A stretch of DNA of 64,000 nucleotides from Arctopsyche grandis (GCF_051622035.1 NC_135355.1:20662986-20726985); one strand, 5' to 3'; shown: positions 12,349-24,815, numbered from the stretch's first letter. A program made the numbers and translations. Notes: generated by a model not told the origin, from the letters alone.

Positions 12349-15300
12349 TCAATAATAAATATTATCATTTTCGGTTTCTTTGTGTCTATTCGATACTACT
12401 GCATAGGTTGAATACTTTTTAGCACTGTGCATTACATTTTTTTCTCGATTACGTTTATCTTTCCTTCTGATCAATAACAAAACTACAACAACTATTATAA
12501 CAAGAAGTAAAAAACTAAGTATGGTATAAATTAATATGCTACTTAAATATTTAACTTCGTTAATACTTTTAGTAGAGTTCGTATTCGTTTTTGAGAATAA
12601 ACATATGCTAAAAATAGAATTGTTGAAATATTTATTTCCCATCTTGTAAGCCTGTGAGTTGTTCCCATCCATTATGACTGCCATTTTGTCTTCTGTCCAA
12701 TCCCAATTACTTAATATATAAACACAAATCTCATACCACGTTTCAGGTTCTAGGTGATTCAGTTTGAATGTATTTGTTTTAGGGTCGGTGTAATTTTCAT
12801 CATACTAAAACAAAAAATGCAAAAATTCAATAAAAAATTTGAATTTTTACGTTAAAAAATAACAATAAACTATTACAGTAGAGTTTTGATTCATTTCTCT
12901 GGTAGAAACGATGAAACCTTGCTGTCCCGAGTGACTCCTAACATGCCACCCGAGTACCATCGAATTTAATTCAACTTGTCTTACAGTTAAATTAATAAAA
13001 TAAGGTTTATCACAGAATTGATTTGGCATTGTCTCCAATAATGAAATTGGATGTTTAATTTTAGTCTGGTAACAATATGGTCCCATGTTTTTATGATTCT
13101 GAGATTTTAATATTCTTGGGTGATTGTGCAACCATTCCCATGTTTCCCGAGTTTCACAGTTGCAGTCCATTGTGTTATCTAAAGAAAAAGCAAAAATTAA
13201 TATAGAGTACATACACATATTTATATTTTTACAGAAAATATAAGATACCTGTGATATCGAGAAATATTAATGTATTTTCTATGGGCACAAATATTTCAAC
13301 TGGAATAGCCTTCAAATTATTTCCGTGTAAATCAAGTTTCTTTAATTTCGCTAAAGAAATAAATACACTTGCTTTCAAATGATCGATATTATTGTCTTGA
13401 AGATACAACTCTTCCAAGTGCTTCATGTTTTTAAACGCCTTTATTGAAATAGTATTAATCTTGTTTTTGGAAAGGTCTAGCGTTATCAAATATTTCACAT
13501 ATGAAATTTCTTCCAAAGTATCAATCTGATTGTGACTGAAATTCAACAACCTTAATTGATGAAGATTTTTTAATTCGATAGGTATCATTTTTATTAGATT
13601 TGAACTTAAATCCAAATTTTTAATATTTGCTACATTTTCAAAAGCATCTTGAGCTATATGAGATATTTGATTATTGATCAAAATTAACTCGATAAGTTTT
13701 GGATGCATTCCAAAATTAGCTCTTGTAATGTTGTTTAAATTCGATCCACTGATGCTCAGTCGTTTTAAATTTGGATACATTTGTGAACGATCCTTGAAGT
13801 CTAACAAAGGATTTTCTTGGATTTCCAATCGAGAAACACTAGGAAGTTCTTTGGATAAGGAATTGGATATATATTTTAGGTAATTGTTATTCAAATTTAT
13901 GTGATTTATATTTTTTGAATTTTCGAAGAAGTTAAAGGGAAGTGTCATCAAAAAATTATTACTAAGGTCTATATATAGCAACTCGGTAAGATGACACCAA
14001 TCGAAACCAATAACTGATGATAGTAAATTATGACTTAGATATAAATATTTGAGATGTACTAATTTGTCAAAATATGAAAAATCAATAATAGTTAATTTGT
14101 TGTGATTAAAATTTAACATCTCGAGAGACACCACATTCTGTACAGCTAGGTATGGAAAATCGGAAAATTGATTGTATTGCAAATACAATTCTTTCAAAAT
14201 TATAGTTGGATAGAAAATGCTTTTTGGAAGATGTCGTATCTTATTATTATTGAGATATAATTGTATCAAATGACTAGTATCTAAAAATAAATCTTTCGGT
14301 AAGTGAGTTACGTCGGAATGGTCAAGACGAATGTATTTTAAATGTACCATTTTATCAAATATATTTTGTTTAATTTTGTATAAATGATTATATGAAAAAT
14401 CTAATTTGTTCAAACTAGTATTATTATAAGAAGTATTTTGCTCATTTTGAATTTTAAAAGAACAATTCTTGAGAATCAACTCACTCAAATTTTTTAATGT
14501 TATAAAATTAATATATCCAATGTGATTGTTTTCCAAACTAAGCCATTTTAATTGTTTCATTTGATCGAAAGTATCAAATTGAACATTCGTTAATGAGTTG
14601 TTTGATAAATTTAAATGTACCAATTTGGAATTTTCAAATGTCGCGTTTTTCAATACACGTATCTTATTACCGGTTAAATCTAATTCATGCAAAGATTTCA
14701 TTGTTGATAATACACCGTCAATATATGCTATATTATTGTACGATAAGTTCAATGTGTGAAGATTGTTCAACTCGTTGAATGTAGATAATTGAATCTTATT
14801 TAATCGATTGTTTTGTAGTGAAAGTATTTTAATGTTTTTTAAATTTGCAAATGATGATTTGTTAAGTAATGATAATCGATTTGAATCTAACAGAAGTACC
14901 GTGAGAGATTTTTGCACATTTGAAAATAATTCATCCAAATACGTTATATAATTTTTACTAAGATCTAGGTATTGTAAGCTGTTTAAACTTTTAAAAGCCC
15001 CCATTTCAATAACAGAGATAGAATTATTTTGAAGGAAAAGTTTTTTTAACTGTACACATTTATAAAATGTGTTCTCTTTTATCATATTAATGTTATTATT
15101 TTGCAATGAAATTTCTTTTATACTACATGTCGACATATTAATTGCAAAGTTCGTTAAAAAATTATTATTAAGTTGAAGAAAAGTCAATTGAGTAAAGTTC
15201 TTTGGAAGGAAATCTGACAAATTTGATATTAAATTATATTCTAAATGTAATTCTGTTAAATTGCTTAAATCTGCAAAAGCTTCTTGTTCAACCGTTTTTA

Positions 15301-16460
15301 TTTGATTTCTATCCAAATATAGTTCTGAAATGTATGAACTATTAATAAATGCTTCCTTGTTTATTTTCATTAAATTATTTTCTGACAATATTAATTTTGA
15401 TAAATTAGGTAAATTGATAAATATTTTATGTAAATAATGAATATAATTACCCGTTAAATCTATATATTTCAACAATTTATTAAATTGAAATAGTGACGCG
15501 TCTAAAAAATTAAGCTTATTGTAACTTAAATCGATACGCTCTAAATTTGTGAGAGATGTCAAAGCATTTTTATGTAGTTTTTCAATAATATTATTGCTCA
15601 AATACAATTCGGTTAAATAAGGATTCATACAAAAATTATCATAAGAAACATATTTAATATAATTTTCACTTAGATCTAGATAATTTAAAACGCTCGTCTT
15701 TTTACAATTCTTGGGAATTACATTTAGAAAATTGTTTGTCAACTTGAGCACTTTTAAAAATTTTAAATAGTCAATAGACTCCACAGAAAAATGTTTTAGT
15801 TTATTGTGGGATAAATCTAATTCATTCAAAGAGTTTTCTAAGCCAACAAAAGCTTTATCGGTTACAATTTCAATCCGATTATTCTTAAGATTTACCCGAG
15901 AGACAGTTGAAAATCCAAATACATTATCCAAAAGGTCTTCTATGTAATTTGATTCCAAATTTATATCATTTAATGTGAATAAATCTGATAACACTTCCGT
16001 TGGCAATTGAGTAAGATGAGATTTTTTAACTGTTAGGTGGGTTAACGAAAATTTGAATTTATTCAATGAACCTGGGTGTAACGTATGAAGATTAGATTGG
16101 GTTATATGTAAATGGGTTAAATTGGGTGATGGCAAAGGAAAAAAGTTCTCAGTCAAAAATGTCGAGTCGTTGAGTTTATAAAGCGATAGCGAAATATTTG
16201 TATCGTTCCAATCGCTCATCAGAGATAATGTGCGTGCGATAGAATTTTGATCTGCATAAGAACATTCCACCAAGACATCTAGAAACAATTATTATATCGA
16301 ATCAAATTACTATGATAATAATATTAACCACTTAATTTGTCATACCGTGTTTTGCATTATAGCAAGAGCATTCCGAGTTATTGACGATATCCAAACAATT
16401 CTCACTGCTTTTTACGTTCTGAATATTGGAAATAAACATCCAAAGCAGAATCAACAACAT
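12349..16460 (-). CDS. Chaoptin-like LRR/FN3 single-pass membrane protein, 4 exons
   Basis: Exons: 16346-16460, 13249-16278 (3030 nt), 12877-13178 and 12349-12804; phases agree, giving 1300 aa. Exon 1 encodes a signal peptide (MLLILLWMFISNIQNVKS) then a Cys-rich N-cap (ENCLDI...CSCYNAKH). Exon 2 is almost entirely leucine-rich repeats, about 35-40 units of LxxLxLxxNxI type, with many N-x-S/T sequons. Exon 3 encodes an LRR C-terminal cap (MDCNCETRETWEWL ... CYQT ... QFCDKPY) and the start of an FN3-like fold (VELNSMVLGWHV), finished in exon 4 (LEPETWYEICVYI). A membrane span lies at about 1239-1261, followed by a basic tail of about 39 residues ending NIYY. Chaoptin, connectin and artichoke are the nearest insect types I know; these are adhesion or matrix-organising proteins. 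Chaoptin is GPI-anchored, so this is not a plain chaoptin. The exact orthologue is unknown to me. Confidence 0.85.
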
Positions 16461-16887
16461 TACACGTCACTTTCAACATACTATAAACGTTTGGCAAGTG
16501 ATTTTTAAAGTATCGTTTAACAATATGATACACCACCAAAGGATTGCTAGAACTGAATGTTAAGGATTTACGATTCAAAATCTTTAAAGTGCAGCATGCT
16601 ACAGAGTGATTAAAACGTAATATAATATATGCATGTATTTTCACACAAAACATTTGTGTGAAAATTTTGATGATGAATAACATCATATTTAATTAAAATG
16701 TACACTTTTCTTATTGATGGAAAGCAAAAAAATTATGAATAGCTGAAACATTAATTTGTTTGTAATTTCAAATTGAAATTTTAAATTTTGTGTGTAATTT
16801 CAAATTGAATTTTTAAAATACCAGAACTTACTTTTCTAAATATTGTGTGGCTAATACAATGCACCGAGATTTAAAATACATACATAT
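16461..16887. other. Upstream region of the LRR gene
   Basis: AT-rich sequence upstream of the LRR gene's signal-peptide exon; probably 5' UTR and promoter. No TATA box or other element stands out, except an ATTTCAAATTGAA motif repeated near 16768 and 16798. Confidence 0.4.
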
Positions 16888-17198
16888 TGTAACGTGGGGA
16901 TTATCAGCCACCTAAAGTGCATTCGGGGGCTAACAATGGAGACTCCCGAATTGACCTAGAGGGACCCTAAGTGGTCGGTAGAATTCATAGAACCGCGAAA
17001 GCGTGAGACTCACTTAAAACTGTACGTGCTTATACAATGGAGAAACAAACGGATCAGGGAAGCTGTAGTGGGCTACTTTCCCTTTTTAAGGAGGTACTTA
17101 GGCCATATAAGATCATTTTGGAACCTCCTGAATCAGTCAATAAATGCTGTGAAGCGACTTTGCCTTTTTTTGGATCCTCCACCTACCCCTACGCAACA
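16888..17198 (+). mobile_element. Solo LTR, family A (311 bp)
   Basis: It starts TGTAACGTGG and ends CTACGCAACA, with ATAT on each side (16884-16887 and 17199-17202). The right half (GGATCCTCCACCTACCCCTACGCAACA) matches LTRs at 42830 and 47642. A 4-bp TSD and TG...CA ends fit Ty3/Gypsy. No internal coding region is attached, so this is a fossil left by LTR recombination. Confidence 0.8.
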
Positions 17199-17439
17199 AT
17201 ATAAATAGCATGGTTGCTAATATAAAAGCATTGTTATATTTTAATTAAGTATTTAGTTTATTTTTATTTTTATAGCTATGAGACATAGAACATTAATTTT
17301 TATATAGCTTTTTATATTTTTCTCCTCCTTTCTATCTTCCAACGCTTTATAGATTTAAGTATTTTCTGGTCAAGTAAGCAAAAAACTCTATTTCATTTCA
17401 TCTCTTAGTAATATGTATATGGATTTTTTCTATGATTGG

Positions 17440-17645
17440 CTTAAAATTATATCCAATCTGAGATACGCCGATGATACGACTCTCTAGTATTGAAAAAACT
17501 AGTTGAGTCATAGCGAGCTGCAGGATTTCGAGGGGTTGGAGTAACATGATGGGTCGCATTATGGAAGTCGGAAGACAGGAAAGTCACGAACCTCAGACAT
17601 GAGGAAAACATCAGGAAAGAAGAACTGTTAGTCTCAATAGATAGT
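17440..17645 (+). mobile_element. Old LINE reverse transcriptase scrap
   Basis: The plus strand encodes NLRYADDTTL, the reverse transcriptase palm motif with catalytic YADD in the form common to insect LINEs. It is soon followed by stops and by degenerate sequence resembling the next conserved block. Only about 200 bp are recognisable, with no tail or TSD. Confidence 0.5.
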
Positions 17646-18099
17646 TGGAATTATAATAAAAATACCCAATTCAGTATATGGAGCCTATCACGTTATACCC
17701 AAACTAATTATTTTTATCATTTAAAATATAATAGAATAAATGTTACAAAGTTATTGAAACAACTTGTAGTAAAAGGATTAGGTTATCATTATGGAGCATC
17801 AAAAACAACTTGCATTAATGATTCATCCGTATTCAGTTAGATAATATCCATTGTGCCAATTTAGTGACTTCCTACGCTACCACAGAATATTAATAAAAAC
17901 CTTGAATACATTTCGGAACACATCAATGGTGCCGACAAGACTCGCCATATTTTAATATTCATATAGTGAGACACGCCATTTTGTGTATGGATCAGTCGGG
18001 TTTACGAAATCGACACGCATGACTTATACATAAAATAAATTAAAGTTGTATTTTTTTCACGTGTGTATATTATAAAAAGTTTGTAAATATAATATTTAA
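17646..18099. other. Intergenic, probably with the zinc-finger gene's 3' UTR
   Basis: No gene is visible here. The last part, just below 18100, should include the 3' UTR of the minus-strand zinc-finger gene. Confidence 0.4.
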
Positions 18100-21000
18100 T
18101 CACTGTAAAGCAATTGTTGTACTTATATTAGACATAACATTAGAAGCTGAAGGTTCTATTACAGTTTCTTTTTCGAATTTATCTCCATCGGAAATTTTAC
18201 TACTTTGATGACGTTTATGATTATTCCGCTTCAATTTTAGATGAACCAATTTGACATGTGTATACATTGCTCCTGAATGCGCAAACTTAGCACCGCAGTG
18301 TTTGCATGAATACGGTTTCTCACCAGTGTGTGTTCTAAGATGAGCTTTCAACACTTGTTTATCCTGAAATCATTTATTTATTATTATGCTTTTTTAATTT
18401 CAAATAATATTCAATATCGATAAATACTGACAGAAAATCGTTTTCCACAAGTCTCACATATGTGATTGCGCGGTTTGCGGTAGCCTTCGTGTACAGATTT
18501 CACGTGAGTCTGGAGCGTTTTCTTACTGACAAATGCAGCATCACACTGCTGACAAGCCTGGGAGCGTTTATTAAGATGAATTCGATCCATGTGTATCGAC
18601 AGTTGGAAATTATTCGTGTATCGTTTGTCGCAAAGTTTACAAGCGAACCTTTAAAATTATACAAATTTTAATATTCCAAAAATTATTCATATATACAAAC
18701 ATATACATAGGTGTAAGTCTTTCACGTTAATTGTTCAGGGCGCAAATGCCGAGTGCCTCTCTTTAGATGTTGATTGAGTTTTACTTGAGTCGCATATGAT
18801 AAGTCACATTCAACACAGTAAAATTTTTTCTCGCCAGTGTGTACCAATTGATGATCTTTCAAATTCTCTTTCAGGAAAAAGGATTTTGGACACAGATTAC
18901 ACATAAACGGCTTTTCGTTTTTATGACGTCTGAAAAAAACGTTTCGTAAATCTTAAGCCATGTTGAAGTAATAAAGTCTCAAAGAGTAATATAAAACAAA
19001 ATATGTATTATACATATGACGTTACAAATTATATATTAAAAGTTTAGAAAAAACTTTCTACAAGCGAAGCGTGCCACTGAATAAAGATTATTGATTAAAA
19101 ATAGGTTTTTTTTATTGATTATACACATCATCCTCTTTCGATGAAAACCAAGCAACCTATAGAGCAAGCAGGGTTTAGAGAAAATTTCAGTACAATGGAT
19201 CATCGCCTAATAGCGCGCCAATGAGTATCAACGACCATTGTGCAAATAGTGGAAGTAGTCAATAATTATTTATATTTAGGACAAATAATAGACATGTCCG
19301 GTAGCAAAGAAGAAGAAACAAAGAGACGTGTGAAATTAGGATGGAGTGCATTTAAACGAATGAATGCTGTTTTTAAATCAAAAATGCCACTTTGCCTGAA
19401 GAAAAAAATCTTCGATCAATGTGTTTTGCCATTGATGACATATGGATGTGAAACTTGGACATTGAACGCCAAGATGATACACAAAGTCCAATGCTGTATT
19501 CTTGGCATAGCGAGGAAAGACAGGAAGTGGAATACGTGGGTGAGAAGTATCACAACGATACTGGATATAGTGGATAGAGTGAAGAGATTGAAATGGCAAT
19601 GGGCGGATCACGTGGCTAGAAGAAGGAACGAAAAGTTGACAAAAGAAGTGCTGCAATGATACCCGATAGAATGCAAAAGGGTAAAAGGAAGATGGGTAGA
19701 CGAAATTAGGAAAAGTGTGTGGGGTGAGATGGATGAGTTGCGCCAAACAAAGACGAGTGGAAGCGTGTTGGAGAGACCTTCATCCAGCAGATGCTGAATG
19801 ATGATGATATCATCCTCTACTTATATGTATTCAGATTTTGTCTCAAATGTAAGTGGAAGGGGTTTAAAATGCTTCGTGATTAGGTATAAATTACTCTGTG
19901 GAGTAAATAAATAAATCGTATGCAGCTTTTTCGTAAATAATTAATATTATTATAGATCGCAAGTGGAATAAAGATATGTATATATGTTGCGTTATTGTTG
20001 TATTCATCACAGAGCGCCTTAGTACTTTTGTTATTTGGCTCTCCTATAAAACGACGAAGTATAACATATATCTTTATTCGGCTGCACGCTTCAATTAAAC
20101 AGTAAGTTCAAAATAATAGTTCCACTTATTGCATGAAACTTCTTTCATGACGATAAATATGTTTATATAACCTGCACTTAGTGATATTATACTAAATATA
20201 TTTATTTAATACAAAAAGTTACAATTAACTTACGTCAAATGACGATTGAGATTATCTTTCCATAAAAACACTTTGTGACATAAATGACATTTGTATTCCC
20301 TAGTACTATTGTGAATCCTCATATGTTTGGCGTAAGTATATCTATTTCTATAAGATATAAACATGTAATTCAACATATAAAAGTAAAAATATATTGATAT
20401 GTTCATTATGGGTCTACCTCACGGGCTCGAATGTGAAACGCCAGAAAACGCAAATATCGGAAGGCAAAGATCGAAAATCGAAAGATCTTAAGTCGCACAG
20501 AATACAGGAGGAAAAGCCTGTTCCTCTTGTTCCTGTTGTATCCTGCTCGCGCAAATTAAGTGAGTATTTACCGTTTACCATGCACCCTTTTTTTATCTTT
20601 CGACTTAAGATCTTTCGATTTTCGATCTTTGCCTTCCGATATTTGCGTTTTCCGGCGTTTTACATTCGGGCTCGTCAAGGAGACCGGTTCATTATATATG
20701 TATGTACTTATGTAGTTAAAAACCTCATATTTCAAATAAAAAAATTAAAAAAAAGCGTACTTATATATCTTTTGACACAAATTACATTTAATTTCCTTAT
20801 TAGTTTCGTCATGCTCTGTATACATGTGTAGTATGATGTTTTGTTTACTAATAACCACCTTATTGCACAAACGACATGTGTATCTGTTGGCGTGAGTGTC
20901 TAAATGATTGCACAGATTTCGTTTTGTATTAAAGCATTGCGTGCATAGGTGACACATATACTGTCCTGAAACCTGAAAAATCATCTCATAAGCACATTAC

Positions 21001-23240
21001 AAATAAAATTAATTTAACTCCCTGATTTCCAAAATATGAAATTATTACCGGTTCATGTTTCCCTATGTGCTCTTTATACACAATCTCATGAGCAAATCCT
21101 TTAGCGCACATTTCGCATTTGTACGGTGCCCTCACATACTCTTCACATTTTTTGAGATTCTCCAACTCTTCTACTTGTTGTTCTCTTGTTAACGATGTTA
21201 CGATTACCATGGATAAATCAAAATTTTTAGATGGAGTACTTTTATTTGTTATTCTTGTCTGTTTTCTCGATTCGTGTATTTGCTCTTTCGGCTTGGTGGA
21301 TGACTTCTTTAATTTTATCTAAATAAGCAAATTAAAATAAAATGTTGTATACTCAAATAAGCATTTTACGTCTTATTCATTATGCAAACCTTTTTCTTTT
21401 TTCTTATGTGAATTACATGTTCTTCGTCACACCCAGAAAAGCTATCATATTTAAATTCAGTTTTCACATCTGTAATTTCGGAAGCTAATAAAATGTCATT
21501 AAGAGTATTTTTGCACTGCAATTGAAAATCATCTTTTAACTCCTAAAAATGGATAAAAATAATAATATACTAAAATTTACTCAAAATGAAAAGGTGGGCA
21601 GTATTTATGTGTTACCAAATATAAAGGTAATAAATAAACTAATAAATCAAGCAGCGATTAAATGACATTAAAGGTCTGTTCATACCTAGTCAGCACGTAC
21701 CGACTTCAGCAGGTATCCAGCCGTACGAAAAGTATTCTTTGGTACATTTTGTATGGGTATATTCATACCAACCGTCACGTTTACGCCACGGCAGGCTTAC
21801 AGCAGTACCCGACATTTCCTGTTCATACCTTACAGCAACATCCGTCAACGTATCGTATCCGTTTTTTTGGCCATCGTGGAAATATACATGCGAATTACGT
21901 GCCATGAGTCTGCCGCTTTGCTGTTTTGGACCAATTATCGATAGTGACAGTTGACAGCTGTTCAATCTTTCGACATGGTTTTGGCGCAAATATTTAAAAA
22001 AAAATTAAATTTTTTACGGAAATATTAAAAAAAAAATTGTCCATCATCCACAAGCTCCTTATACAGTGTCCAAAACTCTCCTTCGGTTTTTCTATTTTTT
22101 AACATGGGATGCACATCAAAACGCCTCCGTGCTTTTTTATTGCCTTCTTGAGCTTCTTCTTCCAACAAAAACGCGATTATACATAATTTTTCGTTCGATA
22201 AACGCCAAAACATTTTTGCTGACTTGTATTCTGGCGCGTAGCTACGAATGCACGTGTATGCACTCATATTGTAAGTACTCGACAATACGACGTAAGCAAT
22301 ATTGCGCCGTATCGTCATAGCCTGTAATGTATAAGTAAGCCGATTTTGCCTTGCACTCGGCCAAATTGCTGTAAGCGTGACGTGACCGCGATGTGTAGGT
22401 AGATCTGAATAGAAATCTAATAAAATGACATATTTGAAACGGAGTCGTGCAGTGCTGTTAAGTATGAACAGACCTTAAATAATACCTAGAGTTAAACAAA
22501 TCAATGGATAAATATAAAATTATATACAAACTTGATATGCATATGTACAGAGTTTTACAAATAAAATAAGATTATATGAACCTGTTTCATGTTAATAAGT
22601 TTTGTATCATTGACTGTGAGATCAGTTTGGGGCACTTCATTTTGAGCACCAGTATTGGTAGTATCAGTATTGGTAGTATTAGTATTGGTAGTATCAGTAT
22701 TGGTAGCATCAGTATTGGTGGTATCAGTATTGGATTCTGGATATTGTGCTATCTTTATTTCAGAAAAATTCAATTTGGTTTCTGCTATTTTTCTTTTACC
22801 CGATTCAAGGATGCAATTTGCCAACTGAAAAATATTGTATGTATATATATGTATTTACAATCGTCAAATTAGATACTTTAAGTAATGAATAATAAAATAA
22901 AATAAAGACCTGCACATCGATTTTTATCTTTCTCAAATAATCTTCGAGTATCGATGCACTTTGAATGCAAATACTTTTGAATTCAATACACTTCTGTAGA
23001 AAATTGCGACATTTCCAACACAGCCACAAAGATGCATGAGTATTGGAAATCTGGGGATATTAATGGTTAATTTGACAGTTGAGTCAAACATCACAAGAAT
23101 TGTGCGATTAGAATTACCGTTTGTCCAGTTATAGATACGAAAAGGTGAGTCAACTCGAGAGGAATTGAAGATAACGGAGCCTCTGAAGATAATCCTGAAT
23201 CAGGAGCTTCCGTTAAGCAACCTCTACATATATTTAACAT
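18100..23240 (-). CDS. ZAD-C2H2 zinc-finger protein, 11 fingers, 10 exons
   Basis: Exons: 23118-23240, 22910-23050, 22582-22824, 21390-21542, 21049-21318, 20761-20972, 20234-20341, 18726-18929, 18432-18648 and 18100-18363. All phases agree, giving 644 aa. Exons 1-2 encode a ZAD (zf-AD) domain with paired CxxC motifs (ICRGC at the start, LCWKC after about 50 residues), a zinc-binding dimerisation fold typical of insect nuclear factors. Exon 3 holds an in-frame NTDTT repeat. Eleven C2H2 fingers follow from exon 5 on, from CEMCAKGFAHE to CKHCGAKFAHSGAMYTH, with one TGEKPY linker near the end. Several fingers are split across introns. It is probably a sequence-specific DNA-binding transcription factor or architectural protein. 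Introns hold an RTE LINE scrap, a MULE-like palindrome and a Harbinger element. The target genes and orthologue are unknown to me. Confidence 0.92.
19145..19811 (+). mobile_element. RTE-type LINE, internally deleted copy
   Basis: It begins with codons for NQPIEQAGFRENFSTMDH (reverse transcriptase finger region), then jumps to VVNNYLYLGQIIDMSGSKEEE and runs on through KIFDQCVLPLMTYGCETWTLNAKM and the C-terminal KRLKWQWADHVARR block. It ends in a short ATGATGATGATA tail, as RTE elements end in short tandem repeats. The palm domain between these blocks is missing and there are later frame breaks. It lies in the largest intron of the ZAD zinc-finger gene, antisense to it. Confidence 0.85.
20410..20686. 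mobile_element. MULE-like palindrome with perfect 9-bp TSD
   Basis: This 277-bp element is flanked by identical GTTCATTAT (20401-20409 and 20687-20695). Its arms, about 85 bp each, are near-perfect inverted repeats from GGGTCTACCTCACGGGCTCG inward through AACGCAAATATCGGAAGGCAAAGATCG. The 9-bp duplication and long TIRs fit the Mutator superfamily. It lies in an intron of the zinc-finger gene and is the best reference copy for the family. Confidence 0.85.
21672..22475 (-). mobile_element. PIF/Harbinger non-autonomous element, copy 2
   Basis: This 804-bp element has AGGTCTG...CAGACCT ends and TAA on both sides. Its minus strand keeps the longest transposase remnant of the three copies, 97 codons (22318 to 22025), starting MTIRRNIAYVVL and including LEEEAQEGNKKARRRFDVHPML and GEFWTLYKELVDD, the usual N-terminal block of Harbinger transposases. 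The DDE catalytic domain is absent. It sits in the intron between exons 3 and 4 of the zinc-finger gene. Confidence 0.92.
22641..22740 (-). repeat. 15-bp coding minisatellite in the zinc-finger gene
   Basis: About seven tandem 15-bp units encode NTDTT/NTDAT/NTNTT in the linker between the ZAD domain and the zinc fingers. The period is a multiple of three, so length changes keep the frame. It is likely polymorphic. Confidence 0.9.
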
Positions 23241-23694
23241 TGAAATTTTTCAATTGAACAAGGATGAAGTTCATTCCACACCCCATACTAACAAACATTG
23301 ACAGTTGTGTAAGTGTTACCAGTGACCTAAAAATAGCGGTTCAGTGATTAAATCCCAAATGTAAATCGCTACCAGGATAATCGCTGCTACGAAAATCGCT
23401 CGCGTAGTCTTCAATCACACGAAAATTCGTCTCACAGGAGAATTTCCGTACAGAAAACTGCCCAAATATTGCAAAAAGCTGCAATATTAAAAAAAAACAT
23501 TTGCCGAGCAATATTTGGGCAGTTTTCTGTACGGCAATTTTCCTGTGCGACGAATTTTCGTGCGACAGGAAACCCATGCGAGCGATTTTCGTAGTGGCGG
23601 TTATCCTGATTATGATTCACATTTAGGATATAACCCGTTTACTAAAAATAGCACTATAAAAATAAATTATAAATTTATATTAAAGCCCGCTTTA
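23241..23694. other. Upstream of the zinc-finger gene, with a palindrome
   Basis: From about 23350 to 23635 two arms are inverted relative to each other: CCAAATATTGCAAAAAGCTGC near 23461 pairs with a GAGCAATATTTGGGCAG arm near 23508, and CGAAAATTCGTC pairs with GACGAATTTTCG. It looks like an unclassified foldback element. The rest is short upstream sequence of the zinc-finger gene. Confidence 0.6.
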
Positions 23695-24455
23695 AGGTCT
23701 GTTCATACCTAGTCAGCACGTACCGACTTCAGCAGGTATCCGGCCGTACGAAAAGTATTCTTTGGTACATTTTGAATAGGTATATTCATACCAACCGTCA
23801 CGTTTACGTCACGGCAGGCTTACAGCAGTACCCGACATTTCCTGTTCATACCTTACAGCAACATCCGTCAACGTATCGTATCCGTTTTTTTGGCCATCGT
23901 GGAAATATACACGCGAATTACGTGCCATGAGTCTGCCACTTTGCTGTTTTGGACCAATTATCGATAGTGACAGTTGACAGCTGTTCAATCTTTCGACATG
24001 ATTTTGGCGCAAATATTTAAAAAAAATTTAAATTTTTTACGGAAATATTTAAAAAAAAATTTTCCATCATCCACAAGCTCCTTATACAGTGTCGAAAACT
24101 CTCCTTCGGTTTTTCTATTTTTTAACATGGGATGCACATCAAAACGCCTCCGTGCTTTTTTATTGCTTCTTCTTCCAACAACAGCACGATTATCCATAAT
24201 TTTTCGTTCGATAAACGTCAAAACATTTTTTCTGACTTGTATTCTGACGCGTAGCTACGAATGCACGTGTATGTATCGTCATGGCCTCTAATGTATAAGT
24301 AAGCCGATTTTGCCTTGCACTCGGCCAAATTGCTGTAAACGTGACGTGACCGCGACGTGTAGGTAGATATGAATAGAAATGTAATAAAATGACATATTTG
24401 AAACGGAGTCGTGCAGTGCTGAAGCCGTGCAGTGCTGTTAAGTATGAACAGACCT
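23695..24455 (-). mobile_element. PIF/Harbinger non-autonomous element, copy 3
   Basis: The same family as the 9543 and 21672 copies, 761 bp, with AGGTCTG/CAGACCT ends and TTA on both sides. It is shorter because of internal deletions, but keeps the KKARRRFDVHPMLKNRKTEG block on the minus strand. High similarity to copies 1 and 2 implies a recent burst. Confidence 0.9.
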
Positions 24456-24762
24456 TTAAAGGTCAATGAATTTGACCCTACTAAGCCAATACCCCCACCC
24501 CCCAACGAAGACGCCCTTAGACTGTAAGAGACCGGAGGTTTTCGTCGGAGAACGAAACGGTTGTTCATGAATATCGTACAAGAACAACCGCACATCACTG
24601 CTCTAATAAAAAAAAACCACACTGCACATAACCAAGTACAAAATAAAAAAAACAACGCATGAATAAATAAAGCCTACATGCGTTAAGAATTAATACCTGA
24701 AATGCGCCGTGCGAATGCACGCACAACTCAAGTAAACATACATGTATGCATATGCGTACATA

Positions 24763-24769
<7 letters not shown>

Positions 24770-24814
<45 letters not shown>
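24770..24814. repeat. (CA)n microsatellite
   Basis: About 22 CA units, followed by CATTCACAG. No gene is associated. Confidence 0.95.

Positions 24815-24815
<1 letters not shown>

Noticed and set aside
20410-20686. Pre-miRNA hairpin
   Set aside because: Arms of 85 bp with a 9-bp TSD and several genomic relatives mark it as a transposon.
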